64,000 nucleotides of DNA from Halomonas sp. GT (GCF_002082565.1 NZ_CP020562.1:248001-312000), one strand, 5' to 3'; shown: positions 26,719-36,370, counted from the stretch's first letter. Notes: generated from the sequence alone by a model not told the origin. A program made the numbers and translations.

Positions 26719-27173
26719 AGAAGGCTTTTACAGTTGTGTGGGCGGCAGACTTTTAAGGCCTAGTGCAGTCGCCCGTTAAATATGCCCAAAGGGCTGCATA
26801 ATGTGAATTATTTTATTGTGTCAATGGTACTAAGCTAGGGGGAAAGGCTAGATGACGTAGCGATCTCTTTCAAAAAGTATAGCGAAAGGCTTACATCATT
26901 AGTTAAGTTAATTTGGCATATTGGATTTGTTATCTGTCAGTCGCGTTGCGTGATCTTTTTGCCAAAACCTCTCAACCATGTGGAGTGGCTGAGGGAGCAC
27001 TAGCCCATGATTATTGCTTCTGTTACCTAGGCAGTAGCTAGCCCGATGATCAGGGCATGGACGGTGCTGGTTAGGGGGTAATGAATGAATCGCTTTAATT
27101 GGCCGTGTTAACCAGCAGGTGGAGTATTTGCTGCAAGCCATATTTTTAAATAACAGAGCACAAGGGATCAAAC
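26719..27173. other. Intergenic region at left edge of accessory island
   Basis: These 455 bp contain no convincing ORF. The sequence becomes more AT-rich after about 26760. The last part holds a plausible promoter region (TTGCTG ... TTTTTAAAT) and a ribosome-binding site (AAGGGA) before the ATG at 27174. I looked for a copy of the tRNA-Pro 3' end that would mark an attL site and did not find one. Confidence 0.5.
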
Positions 27174-28244
27174 ATGGCAGGACAACCATTAGACGGAGTA
27201 CTGAATCAGTCGCAACGTAACTCTCTGGAAATTATCGACTTCATATTTCATATCATTGATCCTGATGCTCCCGGGAAGGTGATAAAGCTCGACGAGGTGC
27301 TGCTACAAGATAAACAAAAAACCTTCTTCCTTGATAGGTTGAGAGACATCGCTGAAGGTACGCAATACATTTTTAATTCTGATGTAGTAAACCTATGTGA
27401 GCAGAGCCATCAGCTTATTGATGACCGAGCTGGTTTCATTGAGCTCTCCTACCTGATGACTCAAGAATTTGCTCGCCTCCACCGTGGGCAAATGTCTGCA
27501 GGCGTATTCATTGTTTCGGTAGTAAGGTACTTGACTAATGCCCATGATTGGCAGCAATTAGCCTTCTTAGTGAAGATGGATCAGCAGGAGTCGTTTGCTT
27601 ACAGCTACAAAGAGATAGACGGTCGTCGAGTTGCTGTTGTAAATGAAATTCCCAATTCTCTCAATGAAAACAAACGCGCGATACAAAAGAGCGCCTTGAT
27701 TGATCCTTCAGCGCAGTTTGCATGGGATGTATTAGCTTTTGATCGAGTTAAAAAACCTGTATTGAGTGACTACTTTCAGTCTTTCCTTGGTGTGATTGAA
27801 CGTCAGCAGGATGCGGTATTAACTCGTACTGCTTATACGGCAGTACGTAAATGGGCCAAGTATGTGCCTCAGGATCAATTGCCTTCGGGCGAAGATGTGA
27901 ACACTTACCGAGAGAGAGCGCTTAATTACCTCAACGACCATGCTACTTTTGATACAGACGCTTTTCTTGACTCGGTTGTGAAAGATGAGAATGCTGAGCG
28001 GAAAGCAGAGCATATGCAGTCTCTTAGAGAGGTCTTAGCTGAAAGTGGTATAGCGGGCCAAACCTTCCGCTCTCGTCCAGACTCACTCCCTAAAAAGCAA
28101 CGTAAGCAGATCTACGAGACATCAGAAGGTGTTACGATCATATATGAAGGTACCCGTGAGGAAGCAGGTATGCATATTGAAAATATGGATAGTGGAAGAA
28201 CACGTATCACAATCGAAACCCACCAGCTGACGCCTAAAGGGTAG
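27174..28244 (+). CDS. Nucleoid-associated protein (NdpA/YejK-like) homologue
   Basis: A 356-aa soluble protein that resembles the 37-kDa nucleoid-associated family (PF04245; YejK/NdpA). Resembling features are the beta-rich N-terminal region with DRLRDIAEG, QEFARLHRGQMSAGVFIVSVVRYL, LAFLVKMD, and the block QKSALIDPSAQFAWDVLAFDR (about 171-191), then DYFQSFLGV. Residues 300-356 form an extra domain (KQIYETSEGVTIIYEGTREEAG) with a phage- or toxin-like feel. It is 5 nt upstream of a membrane-protein gene with which it forms a two-gene unit. DNA binding is expected from the family; the role here is unknown. Family call is moderate. Confidence 0.65.
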   Translation: MAGQPLDGVLNQSQRNSLEIIDFIFHIIDPDAPGKVIKLDEVLLQDKQKTFFLDRLRDIAEGTQYIFNSDVVNLCEQSHQLIDDRAGFIELSYLMTQEFARLHRGQMSAGVFIVSVVRYLTNAHDWQQLAFLVKMDQQESFAYSYKEIDGRRVAVVNEIPNSLNENKRAIQKSALIDPSAQFAWDVLAFDRVKKPVLSDYFQSFLGVIERQQDAVLTRTAYTAVRKWAKYVPQDQLPSGEDVNTYRERALNYLNDHATFDTDAFLDSVVKDENAERKAEHMQSLREVLAESGIAGQTFRSRPDSLPKKQRKQIYETSEGVTIIYEGTREEAGMHIENMDSGRTRITIETHQLTPKG

Positions 28245-28249
28245 CCGTA

Positions 28250-29695
28250 ATGCCCTCTGTTGTAGATCTACTACAGACTATTGATGACCTTCGCCCTCAT
28301 ATCTCGCAAGAAATGGATGAAGGGTTACGCTTGATCATGGATGGTAGGGAGCTGAACGGAGCAGTCCGAGAGCGGCTTCTAAAAGTATTTAGTCTCATTG
28401 ATCAATTAGGCATTGAAGCACCAATGCTAAAAATCGTCAGTACTAACGACACAATTGATGCAGAAGACCTGTCTACGGCTGAGTTTGATGGCGACAGTTG
28501 GCGCTTGATTCTGGGTAAAACGCCTATCGCAGAACATCTGCGAGCAAGAGAAGATGAGATCACATTGGTGTTCTTCAGTGTAAAGGGCTTTCATCAGTGG
28601 CTTGAAAGCTGGGATCCTTGCTTGTACCCGACAGGCAATACTCCTGATTTTGCCAAACCAGTGACAATTCGAGTTCAAGGGCTTTCGCAAAGCGTTGGAG
28701 GGCCTCTTCTTTGGGTAATGCCTCCAGAGGCATTGCCTCCTATTGTCGAGCCAGTCGATTTACCGAGCTCTGAGGAAGTTCATCGATTAATTCATACTAA
28801 CGCTACGCGAGGGTTACGTGTTTGTCCTAAGGGCTATGCACTAACCTGGGGAAATCTTGATAACACTGAGATAGAACCTCTGGTTAAACTAAGTTCAATT
28901 GTGCTGTCTGTTTGCCTTGTTCAAGAGCTACGGTGCATAGAAGGCCGTTACGAAGTTACCTTGAAAGGTACCAAGCGTATTTCTATGGCGCTATTCGATA
29001 CCAACCAACATGCTAGCCCTAAAACACTAAAGCTTTTGATTGAAACTGTACTTTGGGTATATGAAGAGAGGCCTGAGACACGTCTCGGCTTGGTAATGGA
29101 TCGCTTGTCAATCGATATTGAGAAAGAGCAGCCGTTGCTTTCGGGTATGGAGAATCATCTCGAAGCTGCGCTCGATCAAGCACGTGATAGCTATGCCTTC
29201 GTGATACTTGAGCGCAAAGATGCTTATCACAAAGAAGTTCGTGAGCTTATGAAAGACATGAAATCTCACGCCGACCTATACGCGGCTAAGGTACGGGAAC
29301 TTGTCAATTCACTAACCCGTGATGCGCTGGGTATTTTGTTTTTTGTTGCTTTCTCATTCATTGCTAAATTTGACAAGCAAAATTTTACAGCTCTTTTAGA
29401 AAGTACTGAGTTGGCATTCTTGGTTAAAGTGTTGTCTTACTACTTGGTGCTATCATTTGTCCTACAGTTAGCAGCCCACTGGCGGGATGTTTCACTTGCT
29501 GATCAAGAAAGTGAGGCATGGCTCGATGTGTTGCAGCACTACTCATCGCAAGCCGATAAGAAAAGTCGCTTTCTTCAGCCTATTAATAAAAGGCGAACGA
29601 CTTTTTACTGGGCTTTGTTTATTGCAGGTGGAGCCTACTTTTTATTGGCTTTTATAACATGGAATTTACCGAGTCTAATTGGCTCTTGGGTTTAG
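28250..29695 (+). CDS. Hypothetical protein with three C-terminal membrane helices
   Basis: No family recognised in this 481-aa protein. Residues 1-300 are soluble alpha/beta (for example DEITLVFFSVKGFHQWLE, RGLRVCPKGYALTWGNLD). A charged helical stretch at about 305-355 leads to three hydrophobic helices near 357-372, 388-410 and 450-472. So it is a membrane-anchored protein with a large cytoplasmic N-terminal part. It starts 5 nt after the nucleoid-associated-protein homologue, implying one transcript. A DNA-sensing partner plus a membrane effector is a layout seen in phage-defence modules, but that is analogy only. Confidence 0.75.
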   Translation: MPSVVDLLQTIDDLRPHISQEMDEGLRLIMDGRELNGAVRERLLKVFSLIDQLGIEAPMLKIVSTNDTIDAEDLSTAEFDGDSWRLILGKTPIAEHLRAREDEITLVFFSVKGFHQWLESWDPCLYPTGNTPDFAKPVTIRVQGLSQSVGGPLLWVMPPEALPPIVEPVDLPSSEEVHRLIHTNATRGLRVCPKGYALTWGNLDNTEIEPLVKLSSIVLSVCLVQELRCIEGRYEVTLKGTKRISMALFDTNQHASPKTLKLLIETVLWVYEERPETRLGLVMDRLSIDIEKEQPLLSGMENHLEAALDQARDSYAFVILERKDAYHKEVRELMKDMKSHADLYAAKVRELVNSLTRDALGILFFVAFSFIAKFDKQNFTALLESTELAFLVKVLSYYLVLSFVLQLAAHWRDVSLADQESEAWLDVLQHYSSQADKKSRFLQPINKRRTTFYWALFIAGGAYFLLAFITWNLPSLIGSWV

Positions 29696-30012
29696 ATGAG
29701 CTGTTATATAAGTATGGAAGGTTCTCGCACTTAGTGGAGGGCTTTATAGAGGGTGGCTGGGCGCGGAATTATCGTGTGACAGAAACAATTTCCGAGAAAT
29801 ACAATATAGGGTAATCCCCCTTATCAGCGGTTAAGCTATACCCGGATTCGCTAGGACGCGGAGAAAATCAAGGTTTTGCTACGCGCAGGTTCGAGCGTTA
29901 ACGCGGCTATGGTTGGAGTAGCGCCAAGAAGTTTACGGTTGCAGTTCTTGGTAAGTTGCACTACCGAAACCAAACACAAAAAGACCATAAGTCATCATAA
30001 GTAAGGATCGTT
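29696..30012. other. Non-coding gap in accessory island
   Basis: These 317 bp hold no ORF of useful length. A short GGTTCGAGC stretch near 29888 recalls a tRNA T-loop, but the rest of a tRNA is absent. The final 25 bp supply a ribosome-binding site (TAAGGAT) for the gene at 30013. Confidence 0.5.
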
Positions 30013-30378
30013 ATGAGAAGCGAATTCTGGGTAAAGGTTTTGGGCGCGCTTATGGTAGCCACAGGTATGGGGATTGGCAAGTTGGTCGATGACCCTGCTT
30101 TTCATATCCGTGTTGTTCAAAGTGGCAGTCATGAAACTGTTTTCATTCTGCTTGCGTTAGTGATTGGTTTTACTTTCAAAGATGGTAACGATAGCGATTC
30201 GGTTAGCGCGCTTGTGTGGGCCGTCTTCATGGCCGTGATGGGCCTTTTTATGAATGGGCTTAATGATTTAGAAGATTCATACGTACAGTATGTTGGGTTC
30301 ATTTTGTACGGTGGTTTTACAATCTCATTGATGGGCACGCTGGTGTACCTAATGAGGGCTATTAAGTTCCGCCAGTGA
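30013..30378 (+). CDS. Small multi-pass membrane protein, 121 aa
   Basis: No family recognised. The sequence has an N-terminal hydrophobic helix (KVLGALMVATGMGIGKLV) and three further helices (ETVFILLALVIGFTF, SALVWAVFMAVMGLFMNGL, YVGFILYGGFTISLMGTLVYLM), so about four membrane passes. TAAGGA precedes the start. The stop codon (30376-30378) directly abuts the portal-protein fragment, so the junction between cargo and phage sequence falls at or near 30370. Accessory function unknown. Confidence 0.7.
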   Translation: MRSEFWVKVLGALMVATGMGIGKLVDDPAFHIRVVQSGSHETVFILLALVIGFTFKDGNDSDSVSALVWAVFMAVMGLFMNGLNDLEDSYVQYVGFILYGGFTISLMGTLVYLMRAIKFRQ

Positions 30379-30834
30379 AGCTGGGTGCTCCGCTACTACT
30401 TCAACGGCAGCCACGCGGGCTTCATCATGTACGTCAACGACCCGGCCCACGATCAAAAAGACATCGACGACATGCGCAAGGCGCTTAAACAGAGCAAAGG
30501 GCCGGGCAACTTCCGCAACCTGTTCCTTTACTCGCCCAGGGGGAAAAAGGACGGGGTGCAGATCATCCCGGTGTCAGAAGTCGCGGCCAAAGATGAGTTC
30601 TACAACATCAAAAACATCACCCGCGACGACCAAGTAGCCGGGCACCGTATCCCACCTCAGTTGATGGGCGTGGTACCTCAAAACGCCGCCGGATTTGGCG
30701 ATGCCGAAAAAGCCGCCAAGGTGTATGTGGGCAACGAGCTGGAGCCACTCCAGGCCACCTTCAAAGAGATCAACGAGTTCGTGGGGGAAGAGGTGGTGAG
30801 GTTCGATCCGTATTTACTGGATCTTGAGGCATAA
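30379..30834 (+). pseudogene. Truncated P2-like phage portal protein (C-terminal part)
   Basis: About 150 residues match the C-terminal part of the P2 gpQ-type portal protein: RYYFNGSHAGFIMYVNDPAH, DMRKALKQSKGPGNFRNLFLY, KKDGVQIIPVSEVAAKDEF, and HRIPPQLMGVVPQNAAGFG. An intact gpQ is about 340 aa, so the N-terminal half including the start is missing. The fragment begins immediately after the stop of the 121-aa membrane protein. Codon use is GC-rich, unlike the cargo genes before it. A GTG at 30385 could only give a non-functional fragment. Confidence 0.85.
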
Positions 30835-30859
30835 AAAAAGCGCCTGGTTACCCAGGCGC
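30833..30859 (-). terminator. Minus-strand terminator-like hairpin after portal fragment
   Basis: GCGCCTGG (30840-30847) pairs with CCAGGCGC (30852-30859) around a 4-nt loop. The A run at 30833-30839 is a T run on the minus strand, so it would stop transcription coming from the right. Confidence 0.65.
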
Positions 30860-30937
30860 ACCGCTCGTTTCATCCTTGAAAAAAAGGAGCTTACGGCCCC
30901 GCAAGCGATAAAAGAACTATACCCTAAAACTGTATGT

Positions 30938-31706
30938 ATGAACAGGTATTCAAGGATGATGAATCGACCGATTTTGCCCTGGATGGGCGGCAAGCGACGG
31001 GTGGCTAAACAGATCCTGCCACTCTTCAAACCCCACACCGCTTATGTAGAACCTTTCTGTGGTGGGGCGGCTATTTTCTTCATGAAGGAGCCAAGCAAAG
31101 TAGAGGTGATCAACGATGCGCATGGCGAGTTGGTGAGCCTCTATCGTGTGGTGAAGCATCACCCAGATGAGCTGGTAAAGCAGTTCCGTTGGGGGCTGGT
31201 CAGCAGGGAAGAGTACCTCACGCAAAAAGAGATCGACCCACGCCACCTGACGGATATTCAGCGGGCAGCACGTTTCTTCTATCTGCAGAAGCTAGCGTTC
31301 GGTGGCAAAGTCAGCGGTCAGACGTTTGGCACCTCTGCAGTATCACCGCCGCGCATGAACCTGCTGCGCATTGAGGAAGATCTTAGCGATGCCCACCTAC
31401 GGTTATCCAGGGCGGTGGTCGAGCATTTGGATTGGGCGGAATGCATCCGGCGTTATGATCGGGAAGGCACGCTATTCTATCTCGACCCGCCTTATTGGAG
31501 TACTGCTGGATACGGCTGCGACTTCTCGCTGGAAGAGTACTACCGGATGGGGGAGAGGGCAGGGGCAGTTTGTAATCAGCGTCAACGACACGCCAGAGAT
31601 GCGCGATGCCTTCAAAGGGTTAACCCTGCAAACAACTTTAATTAGGTATACTGTGGGGCAGCAAGCGACCGAGCCACGCGGTGAATTGATCATCACCAAC
31701 CGCTAA
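30938..31706 (+). pseudogene. Phage-type DNA adenine methylase (D12 class), frameshifted
   Basis: A Dam-like N6-adenine methyltransferase of the D12 class. The first frame gives MNRPILPWMGGKRRVAKQI, the AdoMet-binding VEPFCGGAAIFF, NDAHGELVSLYR and the catalytic DPPYW (in FYLDPPYW). It then runs out of homology after EEYYRMGE near 31556. The matching C-terminal part, QFVISVNDTPEMRDAFKG to GELIITNR, continues in the next frame and ends at 31706. Compared with typical phage enzymes the junction is short by about 11 nt, so a small deletion probably broke the gene. ATG 30956 or 30959 are alternative starts. Confidence 0.8.
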
Positions 31707-31787
31707 ACCTCTAGCCAGCTATCTAACCAACGCCAAGCCGCTCCGAAAGGGGCGGCTTATTCACTGTCTTTTGGATGGAAGCTAAAA

Positions 31788-32399
31788 ATGGTTGAAGTCT
31801 TACTTACTTTAATTTCTAGGCTTTTGAACAGAAAGCCAAAGCTCGACGAAGTGATTGAAGCGTTGGGTGTTTATCAAAATGATCGGAGAAAACTATGTTC
31901 TCAATTGCGGCTGGAGGATGCTTTTTACAACGCATTCAAAAAGAGAGCATCAGCTAAGCTGATTGAGAAAATAGCTTCTATTAATTGGGGGCCAAGGGAG
32001 TCATTGATGATTTTTGGTCAAGCCGGACCTGCCGTCATATGTGATTTCACAACCCACAAAATGGAAATTAAAAGAAGAGTAAAATTGCCAGAGAAATGGC
32101 GTATGGTTATAGAGTTTTTAAGCGGTGTTTTATTTCTTTTAGTAGGTGTAACGCTATTTTTTTTGGGTACATACACTTTGTACCTGCTAGTAGGGCACAT
32201 TTACTTTAATGATATCAAAACGCTCTATGACACAGGGTTAAAAGGATTTGCTCTACTTTTCCAGTCAAGCTTAATGGGTTTCGGCGCGACAATTTTTGGA
32301 GCTATGTTCACTCACCTTGGCTGGAGTTTGATCGCCAGCTTAGAAAGCGATACTAAGATCCTCGAGTTAGAGAGGATGCTTAACCAGACTCCAGACTAG
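31788..32399 (+). CDS. Hypothetical membrane protein, 203 aa
   Basis: No family recognised. The N-terminal 100 residues are soluble and basic (LLNRKPKLDEVIEALGVYQNDRRKL, YNAFKKRASAKLIEKIASI). Two hydrophobic segments follow, EFLSGVLFLLVGVTLFFLGTYTLYLL and FALLFQSSLMGFGATIFGAMF. The coding sequence is AT-rich like the other cargo genes and unlike the phage fragments beside it. It may be an independent acquisition in the island. Confidence 0.65.
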   Translation: MVEVLLTLISRLLNRKPKLDEVIEALGVYQNDRRKLCSQLRLEDAFYNAFKKRASAKLIEKIASINWGPRESLMIFGQAGPAVICDFTTHKMEIKRRVKLPEKWRMVIEFLSGVLFLLVGVTLFFLGTYTLYLLVGHIYFNDIKTLYDTGLKGFALLFQSSLMGFGATIFGAMFTHLGWSLIASLESDTKILELERMLNQTPD

Positions 32400-32564
32400 A
32401 TCTTCATTACCCACGCCGCGCCATCGTCACCCCGCCCGCGCGCTAAATGTAGTGGTTTTTATGCACCATTGCGGCAGTCCCTTAAGCCGCGCCACTGCTG
32501 GGCGGGAAGGCGGTTCTAAGGCGTGTATTTTTTATGCGTTTTCATGAGCGTTTATGCACTTTAT

Positions 32565-32828
32565 TTAGAGTGGTGGGGAAAAGTGTGAGGCGCGTAGTTC
32601 CATAATGGCTTTTCGATGAGCTTCCCAGGTTTGCTCATCCATTAGGTGGTCAATAACGTGGGGCATCTCGGCGTATGTCAGCCAGAGTTCAGTTGTGTCT
32701 GTGGGAGTCATGCCTACCTTCGCGCCTTGGTGCTGCAGGCGGATATCAAAAACGATAGTGGGCTCGCCTTTCGGCGTGTAGCGGATTGAGTAGGTGGATC
32801 GCGTTATCTTTTGGGGCGCTCTTTTCAT
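32565..32828 (-). CDS. Hypothetical protein, 87 aa, at island right end
   Basis: No family recognised. The protein reads MKRAPQKITRSTYSIRY, then strands (EPTIVFDIRLQHQGAKVG) and a helical C terminus (TYAEMPHVIDHLMDEQTWEAHRKAIMEL). It is soluble. It lies between the cargo genes and the tRNA-Pro attachment region, where short phage genes are common. The ATG has no strong ribosome-binding site. Confidence 0.5.
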   Translation of the reverse strand: MKRAPQKITRSTYSIRYTPKGEPTIVFDIRLQHQGAKVGMTPTDTTELWLTYAEMPHVIDHLMDEQTWEAHRKAIMELRASHFSPPL

Positions 32829-32857
32829 TATTCACGTCCCCTTCAAGATTTTAAACT

Positions 32858-32887
32858 GCTACCTATTTGCTACCTAAAACCGCTACC
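32858..32887 (+). repeat. Three GCTACC direct repeats beside tRNA-Pro
   Basis: GCTACC occurs at 32858-32863, 32869-32874 and 32882-32887, spaced 11 and 13 bp apart, about 60 bp from the 3' end of the tRNA. Short direct repeats at this position can be integrase or excisionase arm sites of the former prophage; that is inference. Confidence 0.45.
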
Positions 32888-32890
32888 AAC

Positions 32891-32932
32891 AAAAAACGGC
32901 CACTTGCTATATTAGCTAAGTGGCCGTTTTTT
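32891..32932 (-). terminator. Terminator of tRNA-Pro
   Basis: AAAAAACGGCCACTT (32891-32905) and its complement (32918-32932) form a 15-bp stem with a 12-nt loop. It lies 10 nt past the CCA end of the tRNA on the minus strand and has T runs in both directions. Confidence 0.85.
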
Positions 32933-32942
32933 CTGGAATTCT

Positions 32943-33019
32943 TGGTCGGAATAGCAGGATTCGAACCTACGACCTCTGCCTCCCGAAGGCAGCGCTCTAC
33001 CAAGCTGAGCTATATTCCG
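32943..33019 (-). tRNA. tRNA-Pro (anticodon CGG)
   Basis: A 77-nt tRNA including an encoded CCA. The acceptor stem pairs CGGAATA (5') with TATTCCG (3') followed by A73-CCA. The D arm includes AGCTCAGCTTGGTAGAGC, the anticodon stem-loop is CTGCC-TTCGGGA-GGCAG with anticodon CGG, and the T arm is GTAGGTTCGAATCCTGC. It reads CCG proline codons. The accessory island adjoins its 3' end, consistent with use as an attB site. Confidence 0.95.
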
Positions 33020-33145
33020 AACGTTGTTGCAACAATGTTGCTGAAAGCGTGCTGAGCAGTGCTTAACAACGGAGCGAATCATACGCAGGCGAAGGTTTTT
33101 TTTCAAGTCCCTTTTTTCGCGCTGGGTTGCTTTGTTGCGCAGACT

Positions 33146-34150
33146 TTATGCTTTGCGATCAACCGCTAACCGAGCGATGTTAGCCATGCTATCTCGATAG
33201 GGGCTGGGTGGCAGAGCATCGAGTTCGGCCAGGGCTTTATTGGCCATCTCAACGGCCCGTGCGCGAGTGTATTCCAGTGCGCCAGTGGCATTGATGATCT
33301 CAAGCACCTCGTCGAGCTGTTCCAGCCCTCCCTTGCGAATCACTTGGCGGATTAGCTTGGCTTGTTCAGGCGTGCCGCGCTCCATAGCATGAATGAGCGG
33401 TAGGGTAGGTTTGCCTTCTGCCAGGTCGTCGCCGACATTTTTGCCCATGGCCTCGGCGTCGCCTTGGTAATCCAGCAGGTCGTCGATGAGCTGGAAAGCG
33501 AGGCCTAAATAGCGGCCGTAGTACTGCAGGGCGCGCTCTTGCTCAGCGGTGGCGTCGGCAAGCACGGCACCGCTGTGGGAGGCGGCTTCAAACAGCATCG
33601 CTGTTTTACCTTGAATGGTTTCAAAGTAATCCGCTTCAGAAATGCTGGGGTTACCGATATTGGTGAGCTGCAGTACTTCGCCTTCGGCAATGACGCAGGT
33701 CGCGCCGGATAGAATCGCCATAATGCGCATCGATCCTACGTCCACCATCATTTGAAACGAGCGCGAATAGAGGAAGTCTCCCACCAGTACGGATGGTGCG
33801 TTGCCCCAGGCATCGTTGGCGGTTTTTTTGCCACGCCGCATGTGCGATTCATCGACCACATCGTCATGCAGCAACGTGGAGGTGTGCATAAATTCGATCA
33901 GCGTGGCCAGAGTGATGTGTTTGTCGCCCTCATAGCCCAGTGACCGGGCAGCCAGCAGCACGAGTAAAGGGCGCAGGCGCTTGCCGCCGCTTTCAATAAT
34001 ATATTGGCCGATGGTTTCTACCAGCGGCACCTTGGAATTCAGCTGCGCGACAATGGTGCGGTTTACGGCGTCAAAGTCATCGGCCACCACGGCGTGCAGC
34101 GGTGAAGGCGTTGGGCTGGCAGGCGGGGTTTGAGAGACGTTGGCTGTCAT
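33146..34150 (-). CDS. ispB: Octaprenyl (polyprenyl) diphosphate synthase IspB
   Basis: A 334-aa trans-polyprenyl diphosphate synthase that makes the isoprenoid tail of ubiquinone. The first Asp-rich motif is HDDVVDESHMRRG near residue 95 and the second FQLIDDLLDYQGD near 221, with GGKRLRPLL and KTAMLFEAA between. Length fits IspB. It is divergent from rplU, the arrangement found in many gammaproteobacteria. Confidence 0.93.
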   Translation of the reverse strand: MTANVSQTPPASPTPSPLHAVVADDFDAVNRTIVAQLNSKVPLVETIGQYIIESGGKRLRPLLVLLAARSLGYEGDKHITLATLIEFMHTSTLLHDDVVDESHMRRGKKTANDAWGNAPSVLVGDFLYSRSFQMMVDVGSMRIMAILSGATCVIAEGEVLQLTNIGNPSISEADYFETIQGKTAMLFEAASHSGAVLADATAEQERALQYYGRYLGLAFQLIDDLLDYQGDAEAMGKNVGDDLAEGKPTLPLIHAMERGTPEQAKLIRQVIRKGGLEQLDEVLEIINATGALEYTRARAVEMANKALAELDALPPSPYRDSMANIARLAVDRKA

Positions 34151-34435
34151 GGGTTCCGTTCATCGCGGGGGTGAGATAATTGGAGCCATGCTATGGGGCT
34201 GTCTGTGAGGCGTCAAGGTAGCGATAGACGTTCGTGGTACGGTGTGTGATTGACAAAGCCCCGTAGTCTTGTGGTAAACCACGATAGTCGCTATAATTCG
34301 CGACCCACTCATCATGCTCCCTGTCAGATGGCTGCCAAAAGGGGCGCCACTCGCAGCAGGTCGATAAGAGCGGAAGGCGATGAGCGTTGGTTACGCGGGG
34401 CGTAATCGGCATTAACGACAAGTCCGGAGAGCGAC

Positions 34436-34747
34436 ATGTACGCAGTTATTAAAAGCGGTGGCAAACAGTACCGCGTTCAAGAAGGTCAAACCCTCAAGCT
34501 CGAAAAAATCGAAGTCGCTACCGGCGAAACGATTGAGTTTGATGAAGTGCTGTTGGTTGCAGACGGCGATGACGTCAACGTTGGCGCGCCTTTAGTAAGC
34601 GGTGCCAAAGTGTCCGCTGAAATCGTTTCCCACGGCCGTGGCGATAAAGTAACGATCATCAAGTTCCGTCGCCGGAAGCATCACATGAAGCGTCAGGGCC
34701 ACCGTCAGTGGTTCACTGAAGTCAAAATTACCGGAATTTCTGCGTAA
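34436..34747 (+). CDS. rplU: 50S ribosomal protein L21
   Basis: A 103-aa L21 beginning [18 protein letters not shown] and ending with the basic [22 protein letters not shown]. It binds 23S rRNA in the large subunit. GGAGA precedes the ATG. It is the first gene of the rplU-rpmA unit. Confidence 0.98.
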   Translation: MYAVIKSGGKQYRVQEGQTLKLEKIEVATGETIEFDEVLLVADGDDVNVGAPLVSGAKVSAEIVSHGRGDKVTIIKFRRRKHHMKRQGHRQWFTEVKITGISA

Positions 34748-34777
34748 GCAGTCGATTCCCTTAAGGAGGATTTTGCA

Positions 34778-35035
34778 ATGGCACATAAAAAGGCAGCCGG
34801 CTCCACGCGTAACGGTCGCGATTCCGAGTCCAAACGCTTAGGTGTGAAACTTTTCGGTGGCCAAGCAGCCAGCGCGGGTAGCATCATCGTTCGTCAGCGT
34901 GGCACTCGTTTCCACGCTGGCACTGGCGTTGGCCTGGGCCGTGATCACACGCTGTTCGCTTTGAACGACGGCTTCGTGAAGTTCGAGACCAAAGGTCCGA
35001 ACAACCGTAAATTCGTTAGCATCGTTTCTGCCTAA
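34778..35035 (+). CDS. rpmA: 50S ribosomal protein L27
   Basis: An 85-aa L27 starting [20 protein letters not shown], the N-terminal tail that reaches the peptidyl transferase centre. AAGGAGG precedes the start. It lies 30 nt after rplU and ahead of a strong terminator. Confidence 0.98.
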   Translation: MAHKKAAGSTRNGRDSESKRLGVKLFGGQAASAGSIIVRQRGTRFHAGTGVGLGRDHTLFALNDGFVKFETKGPNNRKFVSIVSA

Positions 35036-35070
35036 GCAACACCTGTTGCGCAGAGCGAAGATGACGAAAT

Positions 35071-35098
35071 AAAAGCCCCGCCATGGCGGGGCTTTTTT
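35071..35098 (+). terminator. Terminator after rpmA
   Basis: AAAAGCCCCGCC and its complement GGCGGGGCTTTT form a GC-rich stem with a T run, 36 nt after the rpmA stop and before obgE. Confidence 0.9.
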
Positions 35099-35149
35099 GT
35101 CTTTTCGATCCCTTTTGCCTGTTGTTAATGGGCGGGATATTGCAGTTAG

Positions 35150-36370
<1,221 letters not shown>

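Larger units (their letters stand above)
26750..32942. mobile_element. Decayed P2-like prophage / accessory island next to tRNA-Pro
   Basis: The segment between the TauE gene and tRNA-Pro(CGG) is visibly AT-richer than its flanks, though the phage genes within it are not. It carries hypothetical genes with no housekeeping relatives, and includes a truncated portal protein and a frameshifted phage-type DNA adenine methylase. It abuts the 3' end of a tRNA gene, the usual integration target of tyrosine recombinases. Three GCTACC repeats lie at 32858-32887 near that end. No integrase, repressor, terminase or capsid gene remains, so it is a remnant carrying cargo. The left boundary is approximate. 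Confidence 0.65.

Noticed and set aside
29880..29900. T-loop-like GGTTCGAGC as a tRNA fragment or attL
   Set aside because: Only about ten bases match and there is no acceptor or anticodon structure.
26750..32942. Intact prophage
   Set aside because: No integrase, repressor, terminase, capsid or tail genes remain.
32867..33106. ORFs on both strands across the tRNA-Pro
   Set aside because: They only translate the tRNA and its terminator.
34191..34421. 76-codon minus-strand ORF between ispB and rplU
   Set aside because: No family features or ribosome-binding site; the region must hold the divergent ispB and rplU promoters.
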